64,000 bases of DNA from Ochromonas danica (Eukaryota > Sar > Chrysophyceae > Chromulinales > Chromulinaceae), in the NCBI GenBank assembly GCA_015146655.1, contig VKHL01000120.1:24653-88652 (forward strand), in the 5' to 3' direction. The translations under genes and the position numbers were made by a program. Each line of letters starts with the position of its first letter. Positions within the stretch are counted from its first letter, which is position 1. The notes beneath the pieces were generated by a model. The model was not told where the DNA came from and did not search any database. It saw only the letters and a program-made list of their open reading frames with translations. Shown piece after piece: positions 1-10,337 of this stretch.

Positions 1-183
1 GTTTCTCTAAAGAAACTGAAAAGATACCATATCTTCAGCAGCCATCTTCCCTGTCTCTGTCCCCTGCCTGCTGACTGTTGACTGAGAGTCAAAGAAGTTT
101 GGCCATTCATCGTGTTCATAGAGTCGAAGAGTGACTCGGAGAGAAGAGAAGACATCAACTGAAAGGACAGCAGAGGAAGAGCG

Positions 184-723
184 ATGAGCACGCCAGTGAA
201 CACCCAACCTCCCTCCACGACGACCTCTCCGACCAGAGAAGCCACAGCTTATCCAGACTTCTATGATACCTTGCCCTGCTTGGGATGTGGATTTCTCTCA
301 GCGGGATGCTATGTGAGTGCCAACTGATTGCTGGTCTTGAACCAGCCCTCTCATGATGCTTCCTTGTGCACAGTTCCAATCGCCAGAGTGCTATGGCTGC
401 GCGACTGAGAACTTCCAGTGCTGCATCAGGACCAAGACAATCAGTTGTCGAGGGGGTGATGTGGGAGATGCTGTGTGCATCTGCTCTCGTACGGAATGTG
501 ATCTGACAGAATTCAAACCTCGCTGCAAGGTACCCATCCACTAAGCACTCCCTAGCATAAGACATCTACTGATATCATGTCTTCTGTATTATAGAGCTTC
601 ACGCAAACGTTTTGCACTGACTGCCGATGTGCGATTCCCCCAGAAAATCAGTCCCCTTTCATACTAAACCTGCTCTGCTTCACGGTAAGAAGCACACTAC
701 ACACGCATGGTTTGATGTGCTGA
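184..723 (+). CDS. Small cysteine-rich protein, three exons
   Basis: Proposed exons are 184-312, 374-529 and 595-723, giving 137 residues; both introns are GT-AG, phase 0 and about 60 bases. The first ATG follows a stretch with no upstream in-frame ATG that I can support. About 17 of 137 residues are cysteine, many in short pairs (CLGC, CYGC, CC, CIC, CTDC), after a Ser/Thr/Pro-rich N-terminus. I see no clear signal peptide or membrane segment and do not recognise the family. The Cys spacing suggests metal binding or many disulfides. A GTAAG at 683 could be a further donor, so the C-terminus is uncertain. Confidence 0.45.
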
Positions 724-944
724 CAATGTTTGCAACAACAGTTCTATTTTCGGGATCACTGGACATTCAAGTTTTGTGCCAAAGCTTCAGAGCTCTAAGT
801 TGGTCGAATTCTTCTGTTGTCAATATCTTACACGTCCAAAACATCAACTCTGTAATCTGCACAGTCTAACCACTACCACGGTTCACAATCAAATCAAGAT
901 AAGCTATTGCATATTATATTCACATAAAGAAGGCAAAAAAGTGG

Positions 945-2142
945 TTATACAGACAATCTAGAGACGACAGAGGGTCGGGAGGCGACGGAGGAGGCTGGGA
1001 ATGGTGCACCAAGCGATGAGGACATACTATTCTCTGCCGGGAGGGAGCTGGCAGACTTTGTGATGGCCGACAACCGAAAACTCTTCTTTTTCGATGGAGC
1101 ATTCCCAGAAGCAGCAACAGCTCTTCTACCTCCAGTCCGAATGACGGCCTCAGGCATGGGTGCGATGCGCGACCTCACCCCTCCGCCCCAGGCCTGCTCC
1201 ACATCCTCCGAGAGGAAGTAGTCCCGCTCTGTGCGTCTGACAGGGGAGCCACGACTCTGCAGCCTCTGCGCGACTTCTGTTGGATCATGTTCAGTAAGTC
1301 TAGCCCCAGGGCGGATCTTTCCCATAGAAGAGACTGTGGTTCTGCGCAGAGGATTTGTGGGTGAGTTTTGCTGCATGGCCATGGTGGCCGCCTCCAATAG
1401 CATCTCCACCACCTGGCCATCGTGATCTGCACTGGCTGCTGGGGTGTCAGACGAGTAGAGCAGTTTATTCATCTTCCATCGATCAAAAGGAGTGGCATCT
1501 TGTAAAACACGTCGAGGGACATTCTGCGGCACGGTCGCGGAGACCTCCCGGGCCAGCATGGCTTCCACCTCATGGTCCGCTTCAGCTGTCAAGGCCAGTT
1601 GGTTCTGAATCGACAAGCTGGACTCTGTTGAAAACTTCTCGCTCTCCACCACCTGCAGCCTGCGCTTCAAGGCGGCGACCTCGAGGTTGAGCTGGTTGAC
1701 AATAGAGGTGGCGTCCTCTGCTTTACTGCGAGCGAGCAGTTCTTTAGCCTTGGCTTCCTCAGCAATAGCCAGCAAACTGCTAATGGCCTGCTCGTCATCC
1801 TGAGACACTTTGATGGCAACCTGCAGCTGCAGCGCCACGGAGACGATGGACTCCTTCGTGCGCCTCAGCTAGTTGTCCACCAACAAGTCAAGTCTCTGAT
1901 TAGCACTGGGAGGCTGGGGGGTAGACGAGGAGGGCATGATGGGAGCGTACCTGTCTCTGCAATTCACTCTCTCGCTCCAAGCTGTCAGAGATAGCTCGCA
2001 TTAATCGCAGGAACTGCTCCAGTCCAGACAGAAGAAGCACAACAGTATTAGCATTAGTATTAGTATTAGTATTAGTATGAGAAGCAGAGAGGATTCATTC
2101 ACTCCTTACCTCTTCCTGCACAGGATTCAGCAGCGAGTCCAT
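945..2142 (-). CDS. Coiled-coil protein of unknown function
   Basis: Exons are 2110-2142, 1951-2013 and 945-1868 on the minus strand, giving about 339 residues. The short first exons encode MDSLLNPVQEE and a segment ending ERESELQRQ, and both splices keep the frame. Roughly residues 30-120 are rich in Glu, Lys, Leu and Ala with heptad-like spacing (EEAKAKELLARSKAED), so a coiled coil is likely. The rest is Ser/Arg-rich and probably disordered. No enzymatic domain is visible. Intron 1 contains an ATTAGT tandem repeat. I do not recognise the family. Confidence 0.6.
2044..2078. repeat. ATTAGT hexanucleotide repeat in an intron
   Basis: About five imperfect copies of the hexamer lie inside intron 1 of the coiled-coil gene (2014-2109). 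Confidence 0.8.
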
Positions 2143-2676
2143 TTAGGAAGTAATCAATCAATTAGACAATACCGCCTAACAAGCTAGCAAGGTGACTACT
2201 TGTACTGTGATCTTGATGATGACTACTGGGATTGTCTTGTTTCATTGTCTTCCCCTCATAAGTTAACAGCCGTTTCATGTACAGCACAACACACACCATG
2301 CATAGACTAGTCTAGGTCTAATGCAGAAAGTTGACTGAAGCTAATCAACAAGCTGGTTTCATCCCAATAGACAGCAAGGTAACATGTTTGTTCCCATGCA
2401 CACACACTTGCCCCTGGATGGATGGACTAGTACATCAACAACAAGATGAACACAGAACAGTAGGCGATGACAAGCTTAGACTTTGCTGTGGGCGATGGTG
2501 CTGTAGATTAAAGCAATTAGTTAATTGCGAGAAAGCATACAACACCAAAGAAAACAAAAGATTGACATAACATGAAAACTAACAAATCAACGACGACAAA
2601 CAACTAACTGATCCCTACACAGTGTTAATTAACTGCTCCACACCACTGCCTTTATAACGAGCAGGCAATGGGGCGA
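2143..2676. other. Intergenic region
   Basis: The region holds the upstream side of the coiled-coil gene and the 3' side of the exostosin-like gene. It is AT-rich; the only long frame (2331-2570) has no recognisable content. I see no RNA gene. Confidence 0.5.
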
Positions 2677-4170
2677 CTAGAGGAAGTCGCAGAAACGATG
2701 GCGGAAAGGATGCGGAGCGAGCATGTGGTCAGCAGAGGCCGTGCGCAGCGCCTCCTGCACCATACCCACCCAGTGGTCTTCACGCAGATGAGAATAGTTG
2801 AACTGCGACACCTGCTCTTGGAAACATGGGTAAGCCTTCTCCAAGAACGAGGGTGTGACTTCCTCGAAGGAGTGCACAATCAAGACAGGCAGACTGGCCA
2901 CAGCACGGTTCATGCCTGGATTAGACTCGATGATAGGCACGCTGCCCAGGAGCAGCACCTCCCAGAGGCGGTAGGTGTCCCAGCCTAGGCCTGAAGGACA
3001 GAGCACAAAGCGAGACTGCGCGATCTCGAGCATGTGGTCGTCAGCCACGGGCAGGGAGACTTCTTCGCTGCCTCTCAGAGGAAGACTGATGCGCTTCTTG
3101 CTGCCCCGCCGTTGGTGCATGGCATAAGTGTTCTGAACTGTGCCGTTGAATTGCTTCGCCACCATCTCATTGATCATCGTGCGCGGTCCCCAGCCAGAGT
3201 TGTTGATGGCGAGCAGCCTCGTCTTGGACCACACCAGTAGCAAGAGGTGGCGGGCTTTTGTCCAGACCTGTTGGCGGTACTTGATGCCCAGGGGCAGGGA
3301 GATGATCTTGCGGTGCATACCGATGCCCGGGTCAGTGTGGCTGTTGGCCAAGACCAGCACGATGCGGTCGCTGTCCAGCCAGTGCCGCGCAGTCTCATAG
3401 CTGCTGTAGTGCAGCCGCAGATGGTTAGTCATGTTCATCCACTTCGTCGTCCGATTGGTGATAGCTGTTAATCACAGGAGCAGGAGATCAATCAATCAAT
3501 CAATCAGTCAGACTAGCAGTAGTAGTAGCAGGAGGAGGAGGAGGAGGGAATGGTACCCACCGGTTGAGAGGAATCCCCAGTTCTCGTCCACGGCACTCGT
3601 GAAGACTGCAGGCGGCTGATGGTAGTTCATGACAGCATGGTATTCCTCCCTCGATATGGCGACCTCTCTCTCAGGGTGCGGATACTTCAAGCCTCTGCCT
3701 CGCAGGAAGTCCTCCACGATGAGGTGCAGCACATCGCCCAGGTTCATCTCGTTGTGCACGTGTGCAGCGCGGTAGTGCAGCAGAGAAGGGTCGGCCTGCT
3801 GCAGTGCGAAGGAAGCGTTGACTCTCTCAGCGACTGTTCGCCAGGACTTGAGGTTCATGCGGTGCTGCAGGAGGACATGCGGCCGAGCGTTGCCCTCGTC
3901 GAAGAGACTCTTCACCCTCCGCCCAGAGAAGAAGGCCAGATCGCTGTAGTTGGACACTGCCAGCAGCGCATGGAAGAGGAAGAGCTGGTCAGGGTGCAGC
4001 TGGGAGGGTGACAGCGAGGAGGTCTGCAGGCGGCGGGGAGGATCCTCCTGCTCTGATCGGAGGAGAAAAGAGGACAGAGAGCTGTCCGGATATCGCAGAT
4101 ACAGAGAGGAAAAGCAGAGGATCGACAGCAAGCAGACTGCTGCCACTTTCAGATAGACCAGCTTCTCCAT
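2677..4170 (-). CDS. Exostosin-like (GT47-type) Golgi glycosyltransferase
   Basis: Exons 3561-4170 and 2677-3464 give 465 residues. Residues 5-27 form one uncleaved hydrophobic segment after a short basic N-terminus (MEKLVYLK), typical of a type II Golgi membrane protein. The C-terminal half carries an exostosin-like nucleotide-sugar binding signature: a stretch with FVLCPSGLGWDTYRLWE, then VPIIESNPGMNRAV, matching the P-x-G...R-x-WE...G-x-x-P-I pattern of that superfamily. It likely transfers a sugar onto a glycan or glycoprotein in the Golgi lumen; donor and acceptor cannot be read. The intron contains simple ATCA, AGT and GGA repeats. The start lies only 66 bases from the divergent LEG1-like gene, suggesting a shared promoter region. 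Confidence 0.7.
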
Positions 4171-4236
4171 TCTCCTTGTGACCTCGTTTTAATTCTGGTG
4201 AGTGCTCAACAGAGAGGACTGCGAAATAGTATTACG

Positions 4237-5675
4237 ATGCGGTGGACAACATTGTTATTATTGTGTTGCGTGTTGTTAACCAAGCAAGTGGTTAACTTGT
4301 CAGGATCCCCCTCAACTCCTTCTTCTTCACTTGTTGTGAATCTGATGACTGCCATGCATCTCTTACTAGTACTTTTCATTTTAGCTGCTTTGTTGGGAGA
4401 GATAACAGGAGAAGTTGAAGAGGATGCTTTCTCTCTCTTCAAGGAATGGGCTGAAGGAGGAGACAGCCTGCAATCTGAATCTCATGGCCCACTGCTGGAC
4501 AAACTGCTCCCGCCCTATTACGACGAGGTCAAACCACTGCACCGCGGCTTCTACCCCGTGAACAAGAAGGGAGAGTTTGTAGTTGATGTCTGGGACTACA
4601 TGCAGCGCATGTCCCTATACAAGTACCTGCTGGACAACACGCGGCACTGCCTCTGGAGTGACACCACAGGCGCCAATCCTCTCGACCAGCGCTACGACTT
4701 CGGAAACATTGTCTGGGGCTTGCCTCTGCAGCATGGTTGGCAGCTCACCTCTGGCCGCCTGCTGAACGAGGCCAATAGCACCTACATGTCGCACAATTCC
4801 TGGTGGGCGGCCATGAACTACTACCTCTCAGTCATCCCCTACCTCGGCGCTGTGGAGGCTGGTATCGCTCCCCCCATTGAGATTGCCAACACCTCGGCGC
4901 CCTTCTGCACGAAGGCAGAGGACTGTGCGGACCTGGTGGCCCAGTGGACGTCCTTCTTCTCTTTGCTCAAGGCCACGGCCAATTCCTGTCCCATCGCCCC
5001 CGTTGCTGCCCTCGCGAAAGGAGACGCTGCTTGGCCAGATACTCCTATTGCAGACCGCTTCGATTTCAATTTGAGTCTCCCCATGGAGCAGCTGCTTCAG
5101 TCTCTTTGGACGGCTCACATTCGCTCCATCAACACGGCCGAGCCGCTCTTCGAAGACCTGCTCAAGTACCTTTCCGAGCCCGAGGCATTGTTTGGACAGA
5201 GCTGGGCGTCCTTTGTTGACCTCGTTGCTGACACGTGAGTCCTTTAATACTCTGATTGGAACTGATTTGGTTGTGGCTGACATACTTTACACTGTTTCTC
5301 AGGCTGTTCCCCTGCAACTTCACCATCACGAATGTTTTACAGTATGTCCTGCCACAGCGTATCTTCCATGAGGGAGATCAAGTGCCTTTCGTTAAGGATA
5401 TGCGAAGACTCGAGAATCGTGCCACTCTGCTATTGGAGCTCATTTACAAGTACAATGAAGCGAGAAATGGTAAATTCGAGCGCACGTGGGAGTTCGCCAT
5501 GTGCACGGAACCTGGCCGCGCTATTGGTAGGAAGATGTTTACTTTTGGTGTCTTCCGCCCAGTGTTGCTGGTGGAAGGCAGTCTGCAGCTTATCGAGATC
5601 ATGCGCAATACACCGTTGAAGACCCAATGCGGCGTACCTGTCCCCACCCCTGCCAACCACCGAAGAATGGATTGA
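4237..5675 (+). CDS. LEG1 (liver-enriched gene 1) family secreted protein
   Basis: Exons 4237-5234 and 5303-5675 give 456 residues; the phase-2 intron rejoins as ADTLFPCNF. Family hallmarks are WGLPLQHGW followed by SGRL, SWWAAMNYYLSVIPYL, a Cys pair in FCTKAEDCADLVAQW, and LWTAHIRSINTA followed by FGQSWASFVDLV. These align well with animal LEG1 proteins, which are secreted and whose biochemical role is unknown. The N-terminus has two hydrophobic stretches; the second (MTAMHLLLVLFILAALLG) looks like the better signal peptide, so the start could be the ATG near 4345. Several N-glycosylation sequons (NST, NTS, NLS) fit secretion. It is divergent from the exostosin-like gene. Confidence 0.85.
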
Positions 5676-5979
5676 AAGCTTTGGGTCCTTCTACCTACTA
5701 TTTGAATTTCTTTTCTTTTCTAGAGATACAGTAATCCTCTATTACACAATCTCCTTTTGTCCGAGACTTTAACTCTTCTGGCAGACATTGCAGTTCTCGT
5801 TGTATGAATTAATTGAATATACAATTAATTATTTTGATATTACTACGCATTTAGTTTGATTTCATCGTGAAAAGAAAGGTCGGTTCACTACAGCTGGCTA
5901 TCCTCTTCTTATTTAGATCGAGCACGTTCAAAGCGCATCACACATAAATCGACATAGTGCAATATTGTATCATAGACTA
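5676..5979. other. Intergenic region between converging genes
   Basis: AT-rich 3' flanks of the LEG1-like and Nudix genes, which converge here. Nothing else is visible. Confidence 0.5.
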
Positions 5980-7395
5980 CTATTGGTGTAAGGCTAACCA
6001 AAGGCCCCTCCCATACGCAACAAAACACGACATAGTGTGATAAACATGATGCTGCACTATCGACCAGTTCCATTCACTAGATGGGGAGGGAGGTTGACCA
6101 TTAATATGAGCCCCATACAAATCAAGTCCGATCTCTTCCTTCGTTTCTCGAATAGCACACTCTAAGGAAGTTTCGCCAAGCATGCGTTTTCCACCTGGTA
6201 GATCTAGAATCACACGCGATCGACCCACGCACACGGAGAACACTATTCCCACGCCATCATTTTCACTAATAGGTGCTCTTGCCAGATCACCTAAAAAGTC
6301 TAAGCCTGAATCCCTATTTCCTGCACTTTCCATGTTTTCTGTTGACAAATTCCCATCAACGGAAGAATGAGAAGGTAGAGGTGTTGCTGCAGACAAGTTT
6401 TCATCGGTGGGAGATTGAGAAGCAGAAGCTACCGATAACTTCCTCCATAACCGATTGATCCCAGGCCACAGCACATATTGGATATGAAAATGAACATGCA
6501 CCTTCTCTCTTAATAGCCATCCTCTCTCCTTCAAACTGTCTCTGAGGTAGGTCACAAAATCGTCATAGCTCAACGACGCCATCTTCTCAAGAGGTACCGC
6601 CAAGAGAGCATGGACACGATCTTCATCTTCAGCCGAACTTTTCTGTTCTTCTGGCTTCCTCCTGCGATTTAATGGCGGCACAATGGAGAGTGCAGTCGCA
6701 TCCTCTAAGCCTTTGTAGCTTTCTACCCACCCTCGCAAATCCTGCATGCGATCCACCAGGCAAATAAGACTATTCCTGAAGCCATGCCTTTCCTCCACCC
6801 CTCCCACGATGCGAAGGGTGTGTCGTGGGAGGTGAGTATTCAAGAGATGCTGCAGGCTGGTCTCGAGCTGCAGCATGGAAGCCTGTTGTGCGAAGCGCTC
6901 GTCAGCACTCTTTCCTTCAAGCAACGACTGCTCTCCATACAGCGCGTCTTTCTGAACACGCGCGATGTTATCTGGGGAGGAGCCCTGGGCTTCTTCTTCA
7001 AGCATCTGAGGTGGGAGCAGGAGGACTCTGGGGTTCTTGTTATTCTCCGGACTTAGGGTATAAACCTCTCTGGCACTATCCCAGGACAAGATCAGATGGG
7101 TCGTTCCCAGCTCCAAAGGAGAAGAGACCACATGACTATGTGATGGCGCTATTGTCCTCTTTTGGCGTGGGGCAGGATTCGCGGTCGCCAAGGTCACCAA
7201 GGCATCGCCCTCTTCTCCGGGTATTTGATTGTGACCCTCCGCCCGTGCCCGTCGCGGCCTCTTCTTCTTCTTCCTGTGCACTTCACAGGGGATCTCCTCA
7301 GAGCCAACAGCTTCACACTCTTCTTCAGTCCGGTCGCCCATTCGGAAACTGAAAGATACCGAACAATACAACTGGCGAAAATGAATTTCTTTCAC
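5980..7395 (-). CDS. Nudix hydrolase with long N-terminal extension
   Basis: A single uninterrupted frame of 471 residues. A complete Nudix box lies near residues 398-422 (GGKRMLGE, then RETKEEIG), matching GX5EX7REUXEEXGU with all metal-binding glutamates present, so it should hydrolyse a nucleoside diphosphate linked to another moiety. The preceding part has a Lys/Arg-rich segment (KKKKRPRRARAE) that could be a nuclear signal and a segment (YDDFVTYLRDSLKERGWLL) of unknown role. A second ATG at 7341 (MGDRTEEE) is a plausible start. The protein ends soon after the box, so either the fold is short or an exon is missing. Substrate cannot be predicted. Confidence 0.75.
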   Translation of the reverse strand: MKEIHFRQLYCSVSFSFRMGDRTEEECEAVGSEEIPCEVHRKKKKRPRRARAEGHNQIPGEEGDALVTLATANPAPRQKRTIAPSHSHVVSSPLELGTTHLILSWDSAREVYTLSPENNKNPRVLLLPPQMLEEEAQGSSPDNIARVQKDALYGEQSLLEGKSADERFAQQASMLQLETSLQHLLNTHLPRHTLRIVGGVEERHGFRNSLICLVDRMQDLRGWVESYKGLEDATALSIVPPLNRRRKPEEQKSSAEDEDRVHALLAVPLEKMASLSYDDFVTYLRDSLKERGWLLREKVHVHFHIQYVLWPGINRLWRKLSVASASQSPTDENLSAATPLPSHSSVDGNLSTENMESAGNRDSGLDFLGDLARAPISENDGVGIVFSVCVGRSRVILDLPGGKRMLGETSLECAIRETKEEIGLDLYGAHINGQPPSPSSEWNWSIVQHHVYHTMSCFVAYGRGLWLALHQ

Positions 7396-7533
7396 ATCAC
7401 AAAATCACATTTACGTAATTACCTTATTATAATGTAATTACTTAGTGATATTGTGTAATTGCACAGTAGTGGTATCAGAACTTCGTCAGCCAGAACAGAA
7501 AGCAAGGCAGTGGTCACTTTCTTTTCTGTTTGC

Positions 7534-8737
7534 ATGCTGTTCTACTCCACTGTTTTCCTTCTCTCCATGGTATTCCTACCTAGGGCTATCGCGAGATCGT
7601 GGAGGTCTCGCTCTCTGCTCTCCACTCTCTCCATGACTGCCACCTCCTCCTCCGCCTCTCTCTCCTCTGCCAGGAATCAGAAGCTTCCCGTTAAGCTGTT
7701 GGGAGCTGATGACTTGCTGAAGCTGAGTGACGTCTTCATGTTCGACTGCGATGGAGTCATTTGGTGGGTGACCCTCTGCGTGGCTCTCAGTCATCCCCCC
7801 CCCCCTCTTCCCCCTTTTAACTTCAACTGACCTTAACTTGTCCTTCCTCTCTCTTCATCTGATGCACAGGAAGGGTGATTCGGTAATACCAGGAGTGCCT
7901 CAAGTACTCGAGAAGCTCCGAGCGCTGGGCAAGAGGATCTTCTTCGTCACCAACAACTCCACCAAGTCCAGGAAGGTGGGACGGACCCCCTTTCTCCTCC
8001 CCTCACCTTGTCACCTCTCAGTGATTTGTGGTGAATAGGGATATCTGAAGAAGTTTGCTGAGCTGGGCGTGTCTGCCTCTCCTGAGGAGATCTTCTCCAG
8101 CAGCTTCGCGGCCGCCGCCTATCTGGAGCAACACCCCTTGCCCCCTGGCAAGAAGGTCTACATCGTCGGCCAGGAAGGTATCCTAGAAGAGCTTGATCTC
8201 CTTGGCATCCCTCATCTTGGAGGACCTGAAGACAATGGCAAGAAGATCCAGCTTGGCAAGGGAGGCAAAGTGGAGGTCGATCCAAACGTGGCCGCTGTCA
8301 TCGTGGGCTTGGATACGGGCATCAACTACTACAAGCTTCAGTATGCTCAGCTCTGTCTCTTGAACAACGAAGGTTGTCGCTTCATCGCCACGAATCAGGA
8401 CGCCCTGACTCATCTCACAGAGGAGCAGGAGTGGGTGGGTGCTGGGGGCATTGTGTCAGCCATCATGGGCTGTACCAATCGACAACCCTTAGTTGTGGGC
8501 AAGCCTTCCTCTTTGATGATTGATTACATCGCAGAGAAGTACTCGATTCCCAGGAATCGTATCTGCATGGTGGGGGATCGTCTGGACACCGATATTCTCT
8601 TCGGCAAAGACAACGGCTTGCATACTGTCCTCACTCTCTCAGGAGTGACCACAGCGGCACGTCTGCTCAGCGAGGACAATTCTATTCGCCCTGACTACTA
8701 TGTTGACAGCATTGCAGACTTCTTTCCATCCTCTTAG
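7534..8737 (+). CDS. HAD-superfamily phosphatase, phosphoglycolate/4-nitrophenyl phosphatase type
   Basis: Exons 7534-7763, 7870-7975 and 8039-8737 give 344 residues. HAD motif I is FDCDGVIW, motif II is FVTNNSTKS, and the C-terminal acidic motif is VGDRLDTDILFG, so all catalytic residues of the family are present. The C2 cap carries VGLDTGINYYKLQYA, as in eukaryotic phosphoglycolate phosphatase. It probably removes phosphate from 2-phosphoglycolate in photorespiration or metabolite repair. The N-terminus (MLFYSTVFLLSMVFLPRAIA, then Arg/Ser-rich) resembles a signal plus transit peptide, so an organellar location is likely. The first intron contains a C-run at 7797-7807. Confidence 0.87.
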
Positions 8738-8819
8738 ACTCCTCTTAAGTTAACACATCGGTTTTACCCCTCGCAACACAATAACTGTTCTTGTCGTTTT
8801 TTTTTCAGTCAGATAAGAG

Positions 8820-9371
8820 ATGGAAGGCCTGAATATTCACAATCTTTCTCAGCTACTGAGTGAAAGTCAGGAAGCTCAGAATGCCCGCTATGGAGAGCAA
8901 TACAGTCAGAAGCCAGTGCCCACTGTGCCCTCTGTGGTGCGTCGGCCGGGCAATGATCAGACCACATCGTCCTCCTCCGCCGAGAAAAAGAAGTCAGACT
9001 CCATCTGGGATGACAGCGAGATCCCCAGTGAAGAAGCACTTCTGAATGTGAAGGATGACCGGCCTGCACCTCGCTACGAGATCTCCTACAAGCAGGTTGT
9101 GGGCACAGAGGACACCTTCCTGGGCTTCTCAGACAAAACACCGCTCACCAACGACTGCACCCACCTCGTCATCAAGATCCACTTCCCCGGAGCTACTATG
9201 AAGGATCTGGATCTGGATGTGTCTGCCAATCGTATCATGGCCGCCTCCAGGAATCACCGTCTTTTCACCTACCTACCCGCCGATGTGGACGATGCGCGCG
9301 GCAAAGCGTCCTTTGACAGCAAGAAAGAAGTCCTCACGGTCACTCTTCCCATCATAGCTCAGGATCTTTGA
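8820..9371 (+). CDS. DNAAF6: PIH1D3/DNAAF6-like axonemal dynein assembly factor
   Basis: A single exon encoding 183 residues, close to the length of animal PIH1D3. After a disordered N-terminus come DSIWDDSEIPSEE and RPAPRYEISYKQVVGTEDTFLGF, a family signature. The C-terminus is a CS/alpha-crystallin-like fold (THLVIKIHFPGATMKDLDLDV, then FTYLPADVDD and KKEVLTVTLP). The family works with HSP90/R2TP-type complexes in the cytoplasm to pre-assemble dynein arms, so its presence implies motile flagella. It sits 82 bases downstream of the HAD phosphatase on the same strand. Confidence 0.88.
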   Translation: MEGLNIHNLSQLLSESQEAQNARYGEQYSQKPVPTVPSVVRRPGNDQTTSSSSAEKKKSDSIWDDSEIPSEEALLNVKDDRPAPRYEISYKQVVGTEDTFLGFSDKTPLTNDCTHLVIKIHFPGATMKDLDLDVSANRIMAASRNHRLFTYLPADVDDARGKASFDSKKEVLTVTLPIIAQDL

Positions 9372-9553
9372 CCAGATCTCGCGCAGTCCTGTGCATTTGT
9401 AAGATAATACAATTGGTAGTGAATATGTCGGAGGAAGTGAACCATCCTCCCGTGATGGGAGCCTGGGAGTAGATGGCTGAGTGGCGGAGTCTGTTGCTGG
9501 TGAAGATCTCACTCTGTGGGGGACTTTGCAAGAAATCGTGTATAGTAAGGCCA

Positions 9554-9567
9554 GGGGGGGGGGGGGG
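9554..9567. repeat. Homopolymer G run
   Basis: An uninterrupted run of 14 G in the 3' flank of the DNAAF6-like gene. Confidence 0.85.
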
Positions 9568-9638
9568 TCTGCTGTATGTACAAGGAAATGTTTATAACCA
9601 ATAAACAAGAACAAAAACTAGAGCATGCATGTCCCTAT

Positions 9639-10154
9639 CTAGACTGTGAGTTTGCTACCACTGGGCAGGCCTGCAGACGTCTGAGGCGCGAAGTCTGCCA
9701 AGGCCTTGTCCTTCTCGGTGCTCTTGTCCACCGGCCGCCAGCTCGCCTTGAGCGCGAAGTAGTTGAAGGCACCAGTGATCAGCATGGTGACGATCCAGGC
9801 CTCCTTGTGAGACAGACCACCCATGCTCACCAAGAGGCTATTGGCGAAGATCGAGAAGACGATGGAGGAGGAGTAGGCCAGGTAGGTGCGCGTGAGGGAG
9901 GCCCAGTACGTTCCCTCTGGCTCACCGAAGACGATGTACCGGTGAGAAGTGTGTCTCACAGAGATGGAGAGGATGTAGCTGACGGTCCAGCAGATGGTGG
10001 ACTTCTCCCACTCGAAGATATAGAGCAGGGAAATGAGGTAGTCCAGCATCGCCTGGATTATGTCGCAGATGGCGCCCGAGACCACGAACCAGAAATATTG
10101 GGGAAGGCGAAAGCCACAGATCTGGGCTCGTTCTTGATGAGGTAACAACGCCAT
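9639..10154 (-). CDS. GtrA-like four-helix membrane protein
   Basis: A single frame of 171 residues with about four hydrophobic segments near residues 20-40, 45-75, 95-115 and 120-140. The pattern LPQYFWFVVSGAICDIIQA, then KSTICWTVSYILSISVRHTSHRYIVFG, matches the GtrA/DPMS-like family (first helix, then helix 2 ending in a basic RH..HRY segment). Such proteins help move polyprenyl-linked sugars across membranes or serve as glycosyltransferase partners. The role here is inferred from topology only. The tail is short and polar. Confidence 0.6.
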   Translation of the reverse strand: MALLPHQERAQICGFRLPQYFWFVVSGAICDIIQAMLDYLISLLYIFEWEKSTICWTVSYILSISVRHTSHRYIVFGEPEGTYWASLTRTYLAYSSSIVFSIFANSLLVSMGGLSHKEAWIVTMLITGAFNYFALKASWRPVDKSTEKDKALADFAPQTSAGLPSGSKLTV

Positions 10155-10337
10155 AGGAAGGAGGAGGAGACCGTCCCAATCAAATCAACACGACCAGTCA
10201 ACTCTGCATCCTTCCTCCTCAATCTCCAGATCTAGGTATCTGGAGATTTCTGATTCCATCGAATAGAGATGTGACTGTTGTTGTGTTGCGTGGGGAATGG
10301 AAAAGTAACTGATGAAAAACAAACAAAATGATGGAAA

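Noticed and set aside
155-565. Minus-strand frame of 136 codons
   Set aside because: It lies opposite the three-exon Cys-rich gene, whose splices keep frame, and has no recognisable content.
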